This document shows positions 52,873 to 60,952 of a stretch of 64,000 nucleotides of DNA, in pieces; positions within the stretch are counted from its first letter, which is position 1; every line of letters begins with the position of its first letter. Location of the stretch: assembly GCA_963714325.1 (NCBI GenBank), contig CAVQOB010000014.1:142673-206672 (forward strand), given 5' to 3'. The translations under genes and the position numbers were made by a program. The notes under the pieces were generated by a model. The model was not told where the DNA came from and did no database searches. It saw only the letters and a program-made list of their open reading frames with translations. The DNA comes from CAVQOB01 sp963714325 (GTDB taxonomy: Bacteria > Pseudomonadota > Alphaproteobacteria > Rhizobiales > Hyphomicrobiaceae).

Positions 52873-53124
52873 TCCGTGCGCGCCGAAGGCGCGCACATGA
52901 ATGGATGAAAGCGGTTTTACTGTCGGCGTCGTGGCATTGAGGTCGTTTTTTCCCTGGCGCCGTCGAGCCCGAGGGAGAGTTTGATCCTGGGGCCTCAGAG
53001 CACATGTCATTGTCGCCACGGACGGCGGCGGGCTCAGCCCACCGTTCCGTCCCGGAGCACGCAGAGTAGAGTTCAAATCGACGAGGCCCCTGGCCACGGC
53101 ATTCCTGTCACTTGGGAGGTGTCC
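52873..53124 (+). ncRNA. Candidate bridge (seek) RNA region of IS110 copy A
   Basis: The noncoding left end lies where IS621-like IS110 elements encode a bridge RNA that guides recombination. A strong hairpin, GTGCGCGCC with GGCGCGCAC around GAA, opens it (52876-52896). GGGAGAGT at 52973-52980 equals the left flank at 52865-52872. CAGAGTAGAGT at 53062-53072 matches the right junction CAGAGTAGGGT (54385-54395) in 10 of 11 bases. These could be guide segments. This is inference; no covariance model was run. Confidence 0.5.
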
Positions 53125-54351
53125 GTGAATATCCTACATAAGAAGTGCGCCGGTCTTGATGTGCATTCCGCCTTCGTGGCGGTCTGCGCGCGCACCGTGC
53201 GAGGCCGCAAGATCGCCTACGAGGAGGGCCGCTTCGCGACCACGACGCGCGATCTTCTCGCGCTCGCAGCCTGGCTCGAAGAGCGTGGTGTCACGCATGT
53301 CGTGATGGAGGCAACCGGTGTCTATTGGAAGCCTGTGTGGCACATCCTGGACGCCGCGTTCACGCTGATGCTGGTCAACGCCCACGAGGCGCGCAATCTG
53401 CCCGGCCGCAAGAGCGATGCGAGCGATGCCCGCTGGCTGGCCGATCTCTTGGCCCACGGCCTGATCCGCGCGAGCTTCGTGCCGCCGGAGCCGATCCGGG
53501 AGCTGCGCGATCTGACGCGGACGCGCACGCAGCTGCAACGCCAGATGACGCAGCACGAGAACCGTATCGGCAAGGTGCTGGAGGACGCCAACATCAAACT
53601 CGCAACCGTCGTGTCCGACCTGCTCGGCATCAGCAGCCGGCGCATTCTGGAGGCGCTGGTCGCTGGCGAGACCGATCCTGCGCGACTGGCGGCGCTCGCC
53701 GATCGCAGGTTGAAGGCGTCTCGCGAGGACCTGGCCGCCGCCCTCGACGGCCGCTTCACGCGCCACCACGCCTTCCTGGTCCGTGAGCACCTGACCATGA
53801 TCGACGTGCTCGCCCAGCGGATCGCCAGCTTCGAGACGGAGGTGGAGGCTTTGCTCGCCCCCTTTCGTCAGCTCGTCGCCGAGTTGACCAAGATCCCTGG
53901 TGTGAAGAAGCGGGCCGCGTCTGCCATCCTGGCCGAGATTGGAACCGACATGAGCTGCTTTGCCACCGCCGGCCATCTCTCGAGTTGGGCCCGCCTCGTG
54001 CCCCGTCTCGACGAGACCGGCGGCAAGAAGCGCTCGACACGGGTCAAGAAGGGCGGGGCCTGGCTGAAACCGCTGCTCGTGCAATGCGCCATGGCTGCAG
54101 CCCGCACCAAGAACACCTATCTGTCCCGTCAGTTCGCCGGCATCGCCGCCCGGCGTGGGCCCAAGAAGGCCGCCATCGCGGTCGCCGGCTCGATCCTCAC
54201 CGCCATCTACCACATGGTCCGCGATGGTGTGCCCTACCGGCCGCCACAGGTCCGTCCCCTCGATGCGGCAGCCAAAGACAACAAGGCCAAGCGTCTCGCC
54301 GGTCAGCTCAGGGCTCTCGGCTTCGAGGTGAAACTCGAACGTGCCGCATGA
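53125..54351 (+). CDS. IS110 family transposase (DEDD recombinase), copy A
   Basis: A 408-residue transposase starting at GTG 53125 behind GGGAGG; the longer open frame upstream is noncoding. The RuvC-like DEDD domain begins CAGLDVHSAFVAVCAR, with later acidic residues in VVMEATGVYWKPV and KSDASDARWLADLL. The C-terminal Tnp_20 domain holds ELTKIPGVKKRAASAILAEI and the Ser-containing ATAGHLSSWARLVPR. It differs from copy B at one noted residue (VRGRK against VRSRK). Confidence 0.95.
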   Translation: MNILHKKCAGLDVHSAFVAVCARTVRGRKIAYEEGRFATTTRDLLALAAWLEERGVTHVVMEATGVYWKPVWHILDAAFTLMLVNAHEARNLPGRKSDASDARWLADLLAHGLIRASFVPPEPIRELRDLTRTRTQLQRQMTQHENRIGKVLEDANIKLATVVSDLLGISSRRILEALVAGETDPARLAALADRRLKASREDLAAALDGRFTRHHAFLVREHLTMIDVLAQRIASFETEVEALLAPFRQLVAELTKIPGVKKRAASAILAEIGTDMSCFATAGHLSSWARLVPRLDETGGKKRSTRVKKGGAWLKPLLVQCAMAAARTKNTYLSRQFAGIAARRGPKKAAIAVAGSILTAIYHMVRDGVPYRPPQVRPLDAAAKDNKAKRLAGQLRALGFEVKLERAA

Positions 54352-54390
54352 CGTCAGCCCACCGTGCCCGTGGCCAGTTTGTTTCAGAGT

Positions 54391-54738
54391 AGGGTAAGGG
54401 TGAGGGGCAGCCGCTTGTCCCGGCGCCCTTGCAGCACCGACACTTTTGACCCAAGGCGATGAAGTGCGCGGGTGCAACACTGGTGTCGCAGTGAAGACTT
54501 CATCACTTGAATTGGCATGGTGCGGCGCAAAAACTCGCCGCAGTCGCGATCTGCAGCTCCCACGTCGGCTTCCCACCTTGAGGCCTCTTCCGCTCTGTCT
54601 GCGTTTTCAATTGCAGCTCCAGAGTTCGAGTGGCTGAGGCTGTAGTTGCAGGCACCCGCAATTGGTGTCATCGTCGCGGGTGTTCAATCGATCGAGCGGA
54701 CACACCACGTCTACGTCATTAGGCGGATGGAGTAGGCC
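54391..54738. other. Noncoding stretch between IS110 copy A and the Bug-type gene
   Basis: 348 nt. The first 25 nt (AGGGTAAGGGTGAGGGGC and on) are the right half of the REP-like target. The rest probably includes the promoter of the Bug-type gene. No gene or RNA was recognised. Confidence 0.4.
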
Positions 54739-55722
54739 ATGACGATTTGTCGGCAGTTGCGCGCAAGCTTGGCCATCGTCGCTGCCTTCGGCCTCGGGAC
54801 TTTCTTCGAGAACAATGCAGCCGCCCAATCCTATCCCACACGCGTCATCAAGTTCATCGTGCCGTTCCCTGCTGGCGGACCAACCGACGTCATGGGACGC
54901 ATGATTACCGAGCGATTGGCGATGAAGTTGGGGCCAATAATCGTTGAGAACCGTCCCGGTGCAGGCGGTGTCATTGGTTCGAAAGCCGTAGTTGCGGCGG
55001 ACGCCGACGGTCACACCCTGTTGTTCGGCAGCACCGGCACATTGGCGATCAGCCCCGCGCTCTATGCCCAACTCGACTATGACCCGGTTAAGGCTTTCAC
55101 ACCGATCGCGATGGTGGCCGAAGTGCCATATGTGCTTGTGGTTCACCCAAGTGTGCCTGCCAAGTCGATCGGGGAGTTGGTGGCCTATGCGAAAGCCAAT
55201 TCAGGAAAGCTGAATTCCGGTGCGACGAACGCAACGCCGCCGCATATCGCGTGCGAAATGTTCAAGAGTGTCACTGGGTCACAGATCACCCACGTGGCCT
55301 ATCGAGGTGGCCCGCAGGCCATCAACGATCTGCTCGGCGGTCACGTCCAATTGACCTGCGATCAGACGACGGTGCTGTTGCCGCACATCGAAGCTGGCAA
55401 TCTGCGCCCGCTGGCGGTTTTTAGCGCCGCACGGCTTAAACAGCTTGGTTCGGTGCCAACGATGGTGGAGAGTGGTTACCGTGATCTCGTCGTCAGCGGC
55501 TGGTTCGGTGTCGTCGCTCCTGCCGGCACGCCCTCGACTATCGTCGAGCGCCTCAATAGAGAGATCAACACGATCCTGCGATCGCCAGAGTTCAAGGAAG
55601 TCCTTGCCAAATTCGGTGCTGAGCCGCTGATCGGCTCACCACAGGATTTCGCCGCTTTCCTCAACAAGGAGATTCCCAAGTGGGGTCAAGCTGCGAAGGC
55701 CTCGGGCGCGAAAATCGAGTGA
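54739..55722 (+). CDS. Tripartite tricarboxylate transporter substrate-binding protein, Bug family
   Basis: A 327-residue periplasmic protein. The signal peptide is cleaved near NAAAQSYP. Bug motifs are IKFIVPFPAGGPTDVMGRMI, VENRPGAGGVIGSKAV, HVAYRGGPQAINDLLGGHV and LRPLAVFSAARLKQLGSVPT. It should bind a carboxylated solute for TctAB-type permeases, but none adjoins it. Orphan Bug proteins are frequent and may act as sensors. It lies between two inverted IS110 copies. Confidence 0.92.
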   Translation: MTICRQLRASLAIVAAFGLGTFFENNAAAQSYPTRVIKFIVPFPAGGPTDVMGRMITERLAMKLGPIIVENRPGAGGVIGSKAVVAADADGHTLLFGSTGTLAISPALYAQLDYDPVKAFTPIAMVAEVPYVLVVHPSVPAKSIGELVAYAKANSGKLNSGATNATPPHIACEMFKSVTGSQITHVAYRGGPQAINDLLGGHVQLTCDQTTVLLPHIEAGNLRPLAVFSAARLKQLGSVPTMVESGYRDLVVSGWFGVVAPAGTPSTIVERLNREINTILRSPEFKEVLAKFGAEPLIGSPQDFAAFLNKEIPKWGQAAKASGAKIE

Positions 55723-55920
55723 TCGATGACTGTTAGCAGTTAGTGCTGACAGTACCGGGTCATCTTCGATGGTCGACGGCTGGCGTCGCCACGCTCGATG
55801 ATGCGCTGACCGAGAGGCGGCCCTTCAAGAGACGCTGTTGGGGTCGCGAGCTGTCATATCGCTCGGTAGACGGACATGAATTGACTATCATGTCGATCTG
55901 TCTCAGCGCGGAGAACGCAC

Positions 55921-56730
55921 ATGGCGAGTTCATCAGTATTCTTTGCCTCGGATGGCGGAGGCTATGAGCTGCAGATGGGCCGATGGAGCCGCCGACTTGC
56001 GCCAAAGTTTATCGAGTTCGCAGGCGTTACGCGCACTGAAAGTGTGCTCGATGTTGGATGCGGCACTGGTAGCCTGACTTCGACCCTTGCCAGCAACCCC
56101 GAAATTCGCGGTGTACATGGCATAGATTTCTCGGACGCTTATATCGAACACGCAAAGCGCGAGATCACCGAATCCAAAGTCCAGCTCCAAGTCGGCGACG
56201 CGTGCGCACTACCCTTTGCGGATGCACAGTTTGATCACTCGCTTTCGATGCTGGTGCTGCAGTTCATTCCCCAGGCGGAAAAAGCGGTCAGAGAAATGCG
56301 TCGCGTGACCTGTCCCGGCGGCACTGTGGCGGCAGCGACTTGGGATTCGCGCGGCGGGTTCGTCGGGTGGCGCATGTTCTGGGACACGGCAGCCATGCTC
56401 GATCCAGAGGCAGGCGTACGGCGAGCGAGAATGTGCGCGAGGCCGATGGCGCGCCCAGGCGATCTGGAGCGAGCGTGGCGGGCCGCGGGGCTGACCGACG
56501 TTGTGCAGGACATGGTCACGATCCGCATGGACTTCTCGTCATTCCAGGACTTTTGGGCGCCATTTGAGGGCAAGGATGGTCCAATGGCGGAGTACGTCCA
56601 GACGCTCACGCCTGAAGCCAAAGTCGTTCTGAACGACAAGGTCCGATTGGCTTATGTGGACGGCGAACCGGATGGGCCGCGTTCGTTTGCGGCAACCGCA
56701 TGGGTCGTGAGAGGCAAGGTGCCGCTCTGA
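55921..56730 (+). CDS. Class I SAM-dependent methyltransferase
   Basis: A 269-residue Rossmann-fold methyltransferase, ATG 55921 behind GGAGAA. Motif I is VLDVGCGTGSLTSTLA, followed by an acidic IDFSDAYIEHAKRE, VGDACALPFADAQFDHS and the ubiE-like LSMLVLQFIPQAEKAVREM. It belongs to the Methyltransf_11 group acting on small molecules; the acceptor is unknown. It follows the Bug-type gene by about 200 nt and may be separately transcribed. Confidence 0.88.
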   Translation: MASSSVFFASDGGGYELQMGRWSRRLAPKFIEFAGVTRTESVLDVGCGTGSLTSTLASNPEIRGVHGIDFSDAYIEHAKREITESKVQLQVGDACALPFADAQFDHSLSMLVLQFIPQAEKAVREMRRVTCPGGTVAAATWDSRGGFVGWRMFWDTAAMLDPEAGVRRARMCARPMARPGDLERAWRAAGLTDVVQDMVTIRMDFSSFQDFWAPFEGKDGPMAEYVQTLTPEAKVVLNDKVRLAYVDGEPDGPRSFAATAWVVRGKVPL

Positions 56731-57041
56731 GCGTGAATGGCGCGGCCGACGATGTTTCTTTACTTTTCCCGCAAGAGATCGTTCTGGGTCAGCCTCGCTT
56801 GGCGGCGGGCCGAAGTCGAGAGGCTCGGTGACGCTCTCTATGATCAACCGAGACCGAGAGTCCTCAGCAATTCGCGCCGATGCGAATGCAGTGCAGCGAA
56901 AAATAGGCAGCGGGCTCGCGGATGGCGCACACAAAAAGCACACGCTGTCTGATCATCCGTGACTGACTTGTGGCGCATATGGCCCATAGCGACAGCGCAT
57001 TGTCGACAATCGATCAAGCGGCCGCCCCTCACCCTGACCCT
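56731..57041. other. Noncoding stretch before IS110 copy B
   Basis: 311 nt without a convincing gene. The last 20 nt (GCCCCTCACCCTGACCCT) are the REP-like target half flanking the IS. A 70-codon open frame near 56737 has no ribosome site and improbable composition. Confidence 0.4.
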
Positions 57042-57080
57042 ACTCTGAAAGAAACTGGCCACGGGCACGGTGGGCTGACG

Positions 57081-58307
57081 TCATGCGGCACGTTCGAGTT
57101 TCACCTCGAAGCCGAGAGCCCTGAGCTGACCGGCGAGACGCTTGGCCTTGTTGTCTTTGGCTGCCGCATCGAGGGGACGGACCTGTGGCGGCCGGTAGGG
57201 CACACCATCGCGGACCATGTGGTAGATGGCGGTGAGGATCGAGCCGGCGACCGCGATGGCGGCCTTCTTGGGCCCACGCCGGGCGGCGATGCCGGCGAAC
57301 TGACGGGACAGATAGGTGTTCTTGGTGCGGGCTGCAGCCATGGCGCATTGCACGAGCAGCGGTTTCAGCCAGGCCCCGCCCTTCTTGACCCGTGTCGAGC
57401 GCTTCTTGCCGCCGGTCTCGTCGAGACGGGGCACGAGGCGGGCCCAACTCGAGAGATGGCCGGCGGTGGCAAAGCAGCTCATGTCGGTTCCGATCTCGGC
57501 CAGGATGGCAGACGCGGCCCGCTTCTTCACACCAGGGATCTTGGTCAACTCGGCGACGAGCTGACGAAAGGGGGCGAGCAAAGCCTCCACCTCCGTCTCG
57601 AAGCTGGCGATCCGCTGGGCGAGCACGTCGATCATGGTCAGGTGCTCACGGACCAGGAAGGCGTGGTGGCGCGTGAAGCGGCCGTCGAGGGCGGCGGCCA
57701 GGTCCTCGCGAGACGCCTTCAACCTGCGATCGGCGAGCGCCGCCAGTCGCGCAGGATCGGTCTCGCCAGCGACCAGCGCCTCCAGAATGCGCCGGCTGCT
57801 GATGCCGAGCAGGTCGGACACGACGGTTGCGAGTTTGATGTTGGCGTCCTCCAGCACCTTGCCGATACGGTTCTCGTGCTGCGTCATCTGGCGTTGCAGC
57901 TGCGTGCGCGTCCGCGTCAGATCGCGCAGCTCCCGGATCGGCTCCGGCGGCACGAAGCTCGCGCGGATCAGGCCGTGGGCCAAGAGATCGGCCAGCCAGC
58001 GGGCATCGCTCGCATCGCTCTTGCGGCCGGGCAGATTGCGCGCCTCGTGGGCGTTGACCAGCATCAGCGTGAACGCGGCGTCCAGGATGTGCCACACAGG
58101 CTTCCAATAGACACCGGTTGCCTCCATCACGACATGCGTGACACCACGCTCTTCGAGCCAGGCTGCGAGCGCGAGAAGATCGCGCGTCGTGGTCGCGAAG
58201 CGGCCCTCCTCGTAGGCGATCTTGCGGCTTCGCACGGTGCGCGCGCAGACCGCCACGAAGGCGGAATGCACATCAAGACCGGCGCACTTCTTATGTAGGA
58301 TATTCAC
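57081..58307 (-). CDS. IS110 family transposase (DEDD recombinase), copy B
   Basis: A 408-residue protein that begins at GTG 58307 with the same GGGAGG site as copy A. DEDD and Tnp_20 motifs are identical to copy A (CAGLDVHSAFVAVCAR, KSDASDARWLADLL, IPGVKKRAASAILAEI), with Ser for Gly in VRSRKIAY. Both copies are intact, so the element family may still be active, and homologous recombination between them would invert the DNA between. Confidence 0.95.
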   Translation of the reverse strand: MNILHKKCAGLDVHSAFVAVCARTVRSRKIAYEEGRFATTTRDLLALAAWLEERGVTHVVMEATGVYWKPVWHILDAAFTLMLVNAHEARNLPGRKSDASDARWLADLLAHGLIRASFVPPEPIRELRDLTRTRTQLQRQMTQHENRIGKVLEDANIKLATVVSDLLGISSRRILEALVAGETDPARLAALADRRLKASREDLAAALDGRFTRHHAFLVREHLTMIDVLAQRIASFETEVEALLAPFRQLVAELTKIPGVKKRAASAILAEIGTDMSCFATAGHLSSWARLVPRLDETGGKKRSTRVKKGGAWLKPLLVQCAMAAARTKNTYLSRQFAGIAARRGPKKAAIAVAGSILTAIYHMVRDGVPYRPPQVRPLDAAAKDNKAKRLAGQLRALGFEVKLERAA

Positions 58308-58560
58308 GGACACCTCCCAAGTGACAGGAATGCCGTGGCCAGGGGCCTCGTCGATTTGAACTCTACTCTGCGTGCTCCGGGACGGAACGGTGGGCTGAGC
58401 CCGCCGCCGTCCGTGGCGACAATGACATGTGCTCTGAGGCCCCAGGATCAAACTCTCCCTCGGGCTCGACGGCGCCAGGGAAAAAACGACCTCAATGCCA
58501 CGACGCCGACAGTAAAACCGCTTTCATCCATTCATGTGCGCGCCTTCGGCGCGCATGGTA
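58308..58560 (-). ncRNA. Candidate bridge (seek) RNA region of IS110 copy B
   Basis: The same noncoding left end as copy A, read leftward, with the GCGCGCC-GAA-GGCGCGC hairpin near its outer end and the same GGGAGAGT and CAGAGTAGAGT segments. As both copies lie beside the same REP-like sequence, a shared guide is plausible. Unproven. Confidence 0.45.
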
Positions 58561-58575
58561 ACTCTCCCCGTGAAG

Positions 58576-60061
58576 CTACGGGATTCACACATCTCGGACG
58601 GCCATAGCAAGGGCGAAGCCGTCGAGGCGGTCTTGGAGTTGTCGCCAGCCGGCGGCCATGGTCTTGGGGCCAGGAGGCTTGTAGTAACAGTTCCAGCCGC
58701 CGAGCCGCGCCGCCACCCAGGACACCGCCGCAAGCGAGCCTTTAGGATGCGGGTTCTTCTGTCGCGCCGTATTGCCTTCGAGGCTCGCCGATATGATGGC
58801 AACGGCCTCGATCTGGTCGCCGTCGATCACGTCGGTCGCCGGCCGCGGACCGCCGTCGCGGGCGTCGACCAGCTGCATGATCCTCGCCGCACCGATCAGC
58901 CCGAACGCCGCCAGCTTGAACAGCCGGCGCGCATCGGTGACCTGCGATGCCTCGACGTCGAGGCCGTCCGATTTCAGCGTGCGGAACAGCTGCTCGATGC
59001 GCCAGCGCAGCCGGTAGAGCTTTGCAACCTCGTTGGCCTCGGCCAGCGTTCCCACAGGCAATGTCGTGAGCAGCCGCCACATGAGCGGCTTGGTGCCGGG
59101 CGGCGGCGCCACCTCGGCGATCTCGACGAGCCCGAGGGAGATCGTCGCCGGTGTGCCCGCGACCGCGGCAAGTTTGCGTGGTCGGACGATGTCGACGCGG
59201 CCGGCCGTTATCGTGACCTCGGCAATGCGTCCCTTGTCGCCGGGGCCGCGCGGGGGGGTATGCACGCTCGCCACACCGAGCAGGCGGAACGTCTCGGGCA
59301 TCTCGAACAGCGGTGTGCCAAGCGTCGTCGCGCGGTCGTGCCGAGCTCGCACGATCATCTCCACGTTCGCTGGCCGGGCCGCGAAGTGCTGGTAGATGTC
59401 GGCCTCGCGATCAGCGACCGAGACCACCTTCGCTGCGACATCCGCGACGCCGGCGCAGGCCCGCGTCGCCGCGAGCCAGCGGGCGCTCTCCTTGTCCGCG
59501 ATGGCGCGCTTGGCGCGGTCGCCGACGGGCGCCTCATCGCGCGTCCAGATGTCGGCGTGGACGAGCCCCAGCACGGCCTCGTGCTCGGCATCGACCAGCA
59601 GCAGCGGATGGCAGAAGAAGCCCGGGCTGACGCCGTCGCCGGCAGGCCCCAGGCCCGTTCGCCGCGCGGCCCTGTCCTTGAAATTGACCTCGGTCGTGTC
59701 GTGCACGGCCAGCACGTATTGCCCTTTCGCGGCGGCCAGCGTGCGCGCGGCCGCAGTCGCCAAAATGGCGGGGACGGTAACATCGTCGTGGTCGAGGAAG
59801 CGGGCCGCGCCAATCTCGCCGGCCCGGCCGCCGCCGATCGTGCGCAGCACCAGACTGCCCGTCTCCACGATCGCGTCGAGCACTTCGTCGCCGCGCCGTT
59901 CGGTCCGGATGTCCTTCGCCCCCCACGCCATGATCACCTCCGATTCGGTCGAGCTACGATCTTGAATCAGAGACGCCTTGCCCCCGCCACCCACCCGAGT
60001 CACTCTGCCGCAGACATTCACCCCATCACCTCATTGCAAAGCGGATGTGTGAATGCCGTAG
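58576..60061 (-). mobile_element. IS4 family element, IS50/Tn5-like group, with terminal repeats and target duplication
   Basis: A 1486-bp element. Its ends are inverted copies of CTACGGSATTCACACATC (18 bp, one mismatch). It is flanked by CCCCGTGAAG (58566-58575) and CCCCGTAAAG (60062-60071), a 10-bp direct repeat with one mismatch. Removing it and one repeat restores a REP-like palindrome (CTCTCCCCGT, loop, ACGGGGAGAG) beside IS110 copy B. Confidence 0.82.
58585..59931 (-). CDS. IS4 family transposase, IS50/Tn5-like
   Basis: About 448 residues from the ATG at 59931, which follows a near-perfect GGAGGTGATC ribosome site. The DDE residues are Asp in YVLAVHDTTEVNFKD, Asp in VVSVADREADIYQHF and Glu in the YREK signature YRLRWRIEQLFRTLK, as in Tn5 transposase. 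The C-terminus SWVAARLGGWNCYY is also Tn5-like. The stop codon lies inside the left terminal repeat. Complete and in frame. Confidence 0.93.
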   Translation of the reverse strand: MAWGAKDIRTERRGDEVLDAIVETGSLVLRTIGGGRAGEIGAARFLDHDDVTVPAILATAAARTLAAAKGQYVLAVHDTTEVNFKDRAARRTGLGPAGDGVSPGFFCHPLLLVDAEHEAVLGLVHADIWTRDEAPVGDRAKRAIADKESARWLAATRACAGVADVAAKVVSVADREADIYQHFAARPANVEMIVRARHDRATTLGTPLFEMPETFRLLGVASVHTPPRGPGDKGRIAEVTITAGRVDIVRPRKLAAVAGTPATISLGLVEIAEVAPPPGTKPLMWRLLTTLPVGTLAEANEVAKLYRLRWRIEQLFRTLKSDGLDVEASQVTDARRLFKLAAFGLIGAARIMQLVDARDGGPRPATDVIDGDQIEAVAIISASLEGNTARQKNPHPKGSLAAVSWVAARLGGWNCYYKPPGPKTMAAGWRQLQDRLDGFALAMAVRDV

Positions 60062-60118
60062 CCCCGTAAAGACGGGGAGAGGGAGGTGATGCGCTCCTGG
60101 CGTTGCTGGTAGCTCGTC

Positions 60119-60940
60119 TCAACCCCAAAACTCCGGCTCGCTGGGCGAGAGGACGCCGCCGAGGCGGAGGGGCTTGAGGCGAGTGGCGAGGCCGGTTTTG
60201 TCGTCGATCTCGATACACAAGCCCGAGAGCGTGGCGGGGCCGTCGGCGGGTTCGAAGCGTTCCTTGGGGATGCGGGTGAGGAAGCGGTGGATGGGTTCGT
60301 CGATCTTCATGCCAAGCACGGAATTGTAGTCGCCGCACATGCCGCCGTCGGACATGTAGGCGGTGCCGCCGGGGAGAATGCGTTCGTCGGCGGTTGGCGC
60401 GTGCGTGTGCGTGCCGACAACGGCACTGACGCGGCCGTCGAGGAAATGGGCGAGGGCTTGCTTTTCGCTAGTCGCTTCGGCGTGGAAGTCGATGAAGATG
60501 GCGTCGGCGCCGGTTTTCAAAGCGCAGGCCATCAGTTCGGTGTCGAGGGCGCGGAAGGGGCAATCGAGTTCGGTCATGAAGATGCGGCCCATGGCATTGA
60601 GGACCAGGACTTCGGCGCCGTTCTGCGCCTTGATGAGGGCAGCGCCCCGGCCAGGCGTGCCCTTGGGGAAGTTGAGCGGGCGGACGAGGCGGGGTTGGCG
60701 CGCGATGAAGACGAGGGTGTCTTTCTGGTCGAAGGCGTGATTGCCGAGGGTGATGGCATCGGCGCCGGCTTCGATCAATTCCTCAGTGATGGCTTCGGTG
60801 ACGCCAAAGCCGCCGGCCGAATTTTCCGCGTTGACGACCACGAAATCGAGTTTGTAGCGCTGGCGCAGATTGGGCAGGTGCTCGAGTACGGCTTTGCGGC
60901 CGGTGCGGCCAACGACATCGCCGAGAAACAAAAATCGCAT
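60119..60940 (-). CDS. ymdB: YmdB-type metallophosphoesterase (TIGR00282)
   Basis: About 273 residues; ATG 60940 or a GTG at 60952 directly after the ygfA stop. The dinuclear metal site is formed by FLGDVVGRTGR, VNAENSAGG, TLGNHAFDQK, IDFHAEATSEK and GTHTHAPTADE. Homologues hydrolyse 2',3'-cyclic nucleotides. It is the last gene of the zapA-6S-ygfA-ymdB unit, an order typical of alphaproteobacteria. Confidence 0.92.
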   Translation of the reverse strand: MRFLFLGDVVGRTGRKAVLEHLPNLRQRYKLDFVVVNAENSAGGFGVTEAITEELIEAGADAITLGNHAFDQKDTLVFIARQPRLVRPLNFPKGTPGRGAALIKAQNGAEVLVLNAMGRIFMTELDCPFRALDTELMACALKTGADAIFIDFHAEATSEKQALAHFLDGRVSAVVGTHTHAPTADERILPGGTAYMSDGGMCGDYNSVLGMKIDEPIHRFLTRIPKERFEPADGPATLSGLCIEIDDKTGLATRLKPLRLGGVLSPSEPEFWG

Positions 60941-60952
60941 GCGCTTGGACAC

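Larger units (their letters stand above)
52868..54390 (+). mobile_element. IS110 family element, copy A
   Basis: About 1.52 kb, bounded on both sides by AGAGT (52868-52872 and 54386-54390), which probably includes the recombination core. It has a ~252-nt noncoding left end, the transposase and a ~34-nt right end. There are no terminal inverted repeats, as expected for IS110. Limits come from comparison with the inverted copy at 57042-58565: identity begins at TGCGCGCCGAAGG and fades after CAGAGTAGGGT. Confidence 0.85.
57042..58565 (-). mobile_element. IS110 family element, copy B (inverted relative to copy A)
   Basis: About 1.52 kb, bounded by ACTCT at 57042-57046 and 58561-58565 (AGAGT on the minus strand). 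It is nearly identical to copy A. Differences are limited to a few bases at the ends (TTACCA against TTCCG at the left, C for G in the right end) and one residue in the transposase. It faces copy A across 2.65 kb. The REP-like palindrome beside its left end is interrupted by the IS4-type element. Confidence 0.85.

Noticed and set aside
52975..52990. AGAGTTTGATCCTGG, identical to the start of bacterial 16S rRNA (27F site)
   Set aside because: The match stops after 15 bases, it lies inside the IS110 noncoding end in both copies, and no rRNA sequence follows. It is a chance match or part of the IS RNA.
53134..54576. A 480-codon open frame antisense to IS110 transposase copy A (and 442 codons opposite copy B)
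   Set aside because: It mirrors the GC-rich codon pattern of the real transposase, has no ribosome site and no family-like sequence.
52868..58565. A classical composite transposon made by the two IS110 copies
   Set aside because: There is no target duplication around the whole unit; each copy sits in its own REP-like site, indicating two separate insertions.
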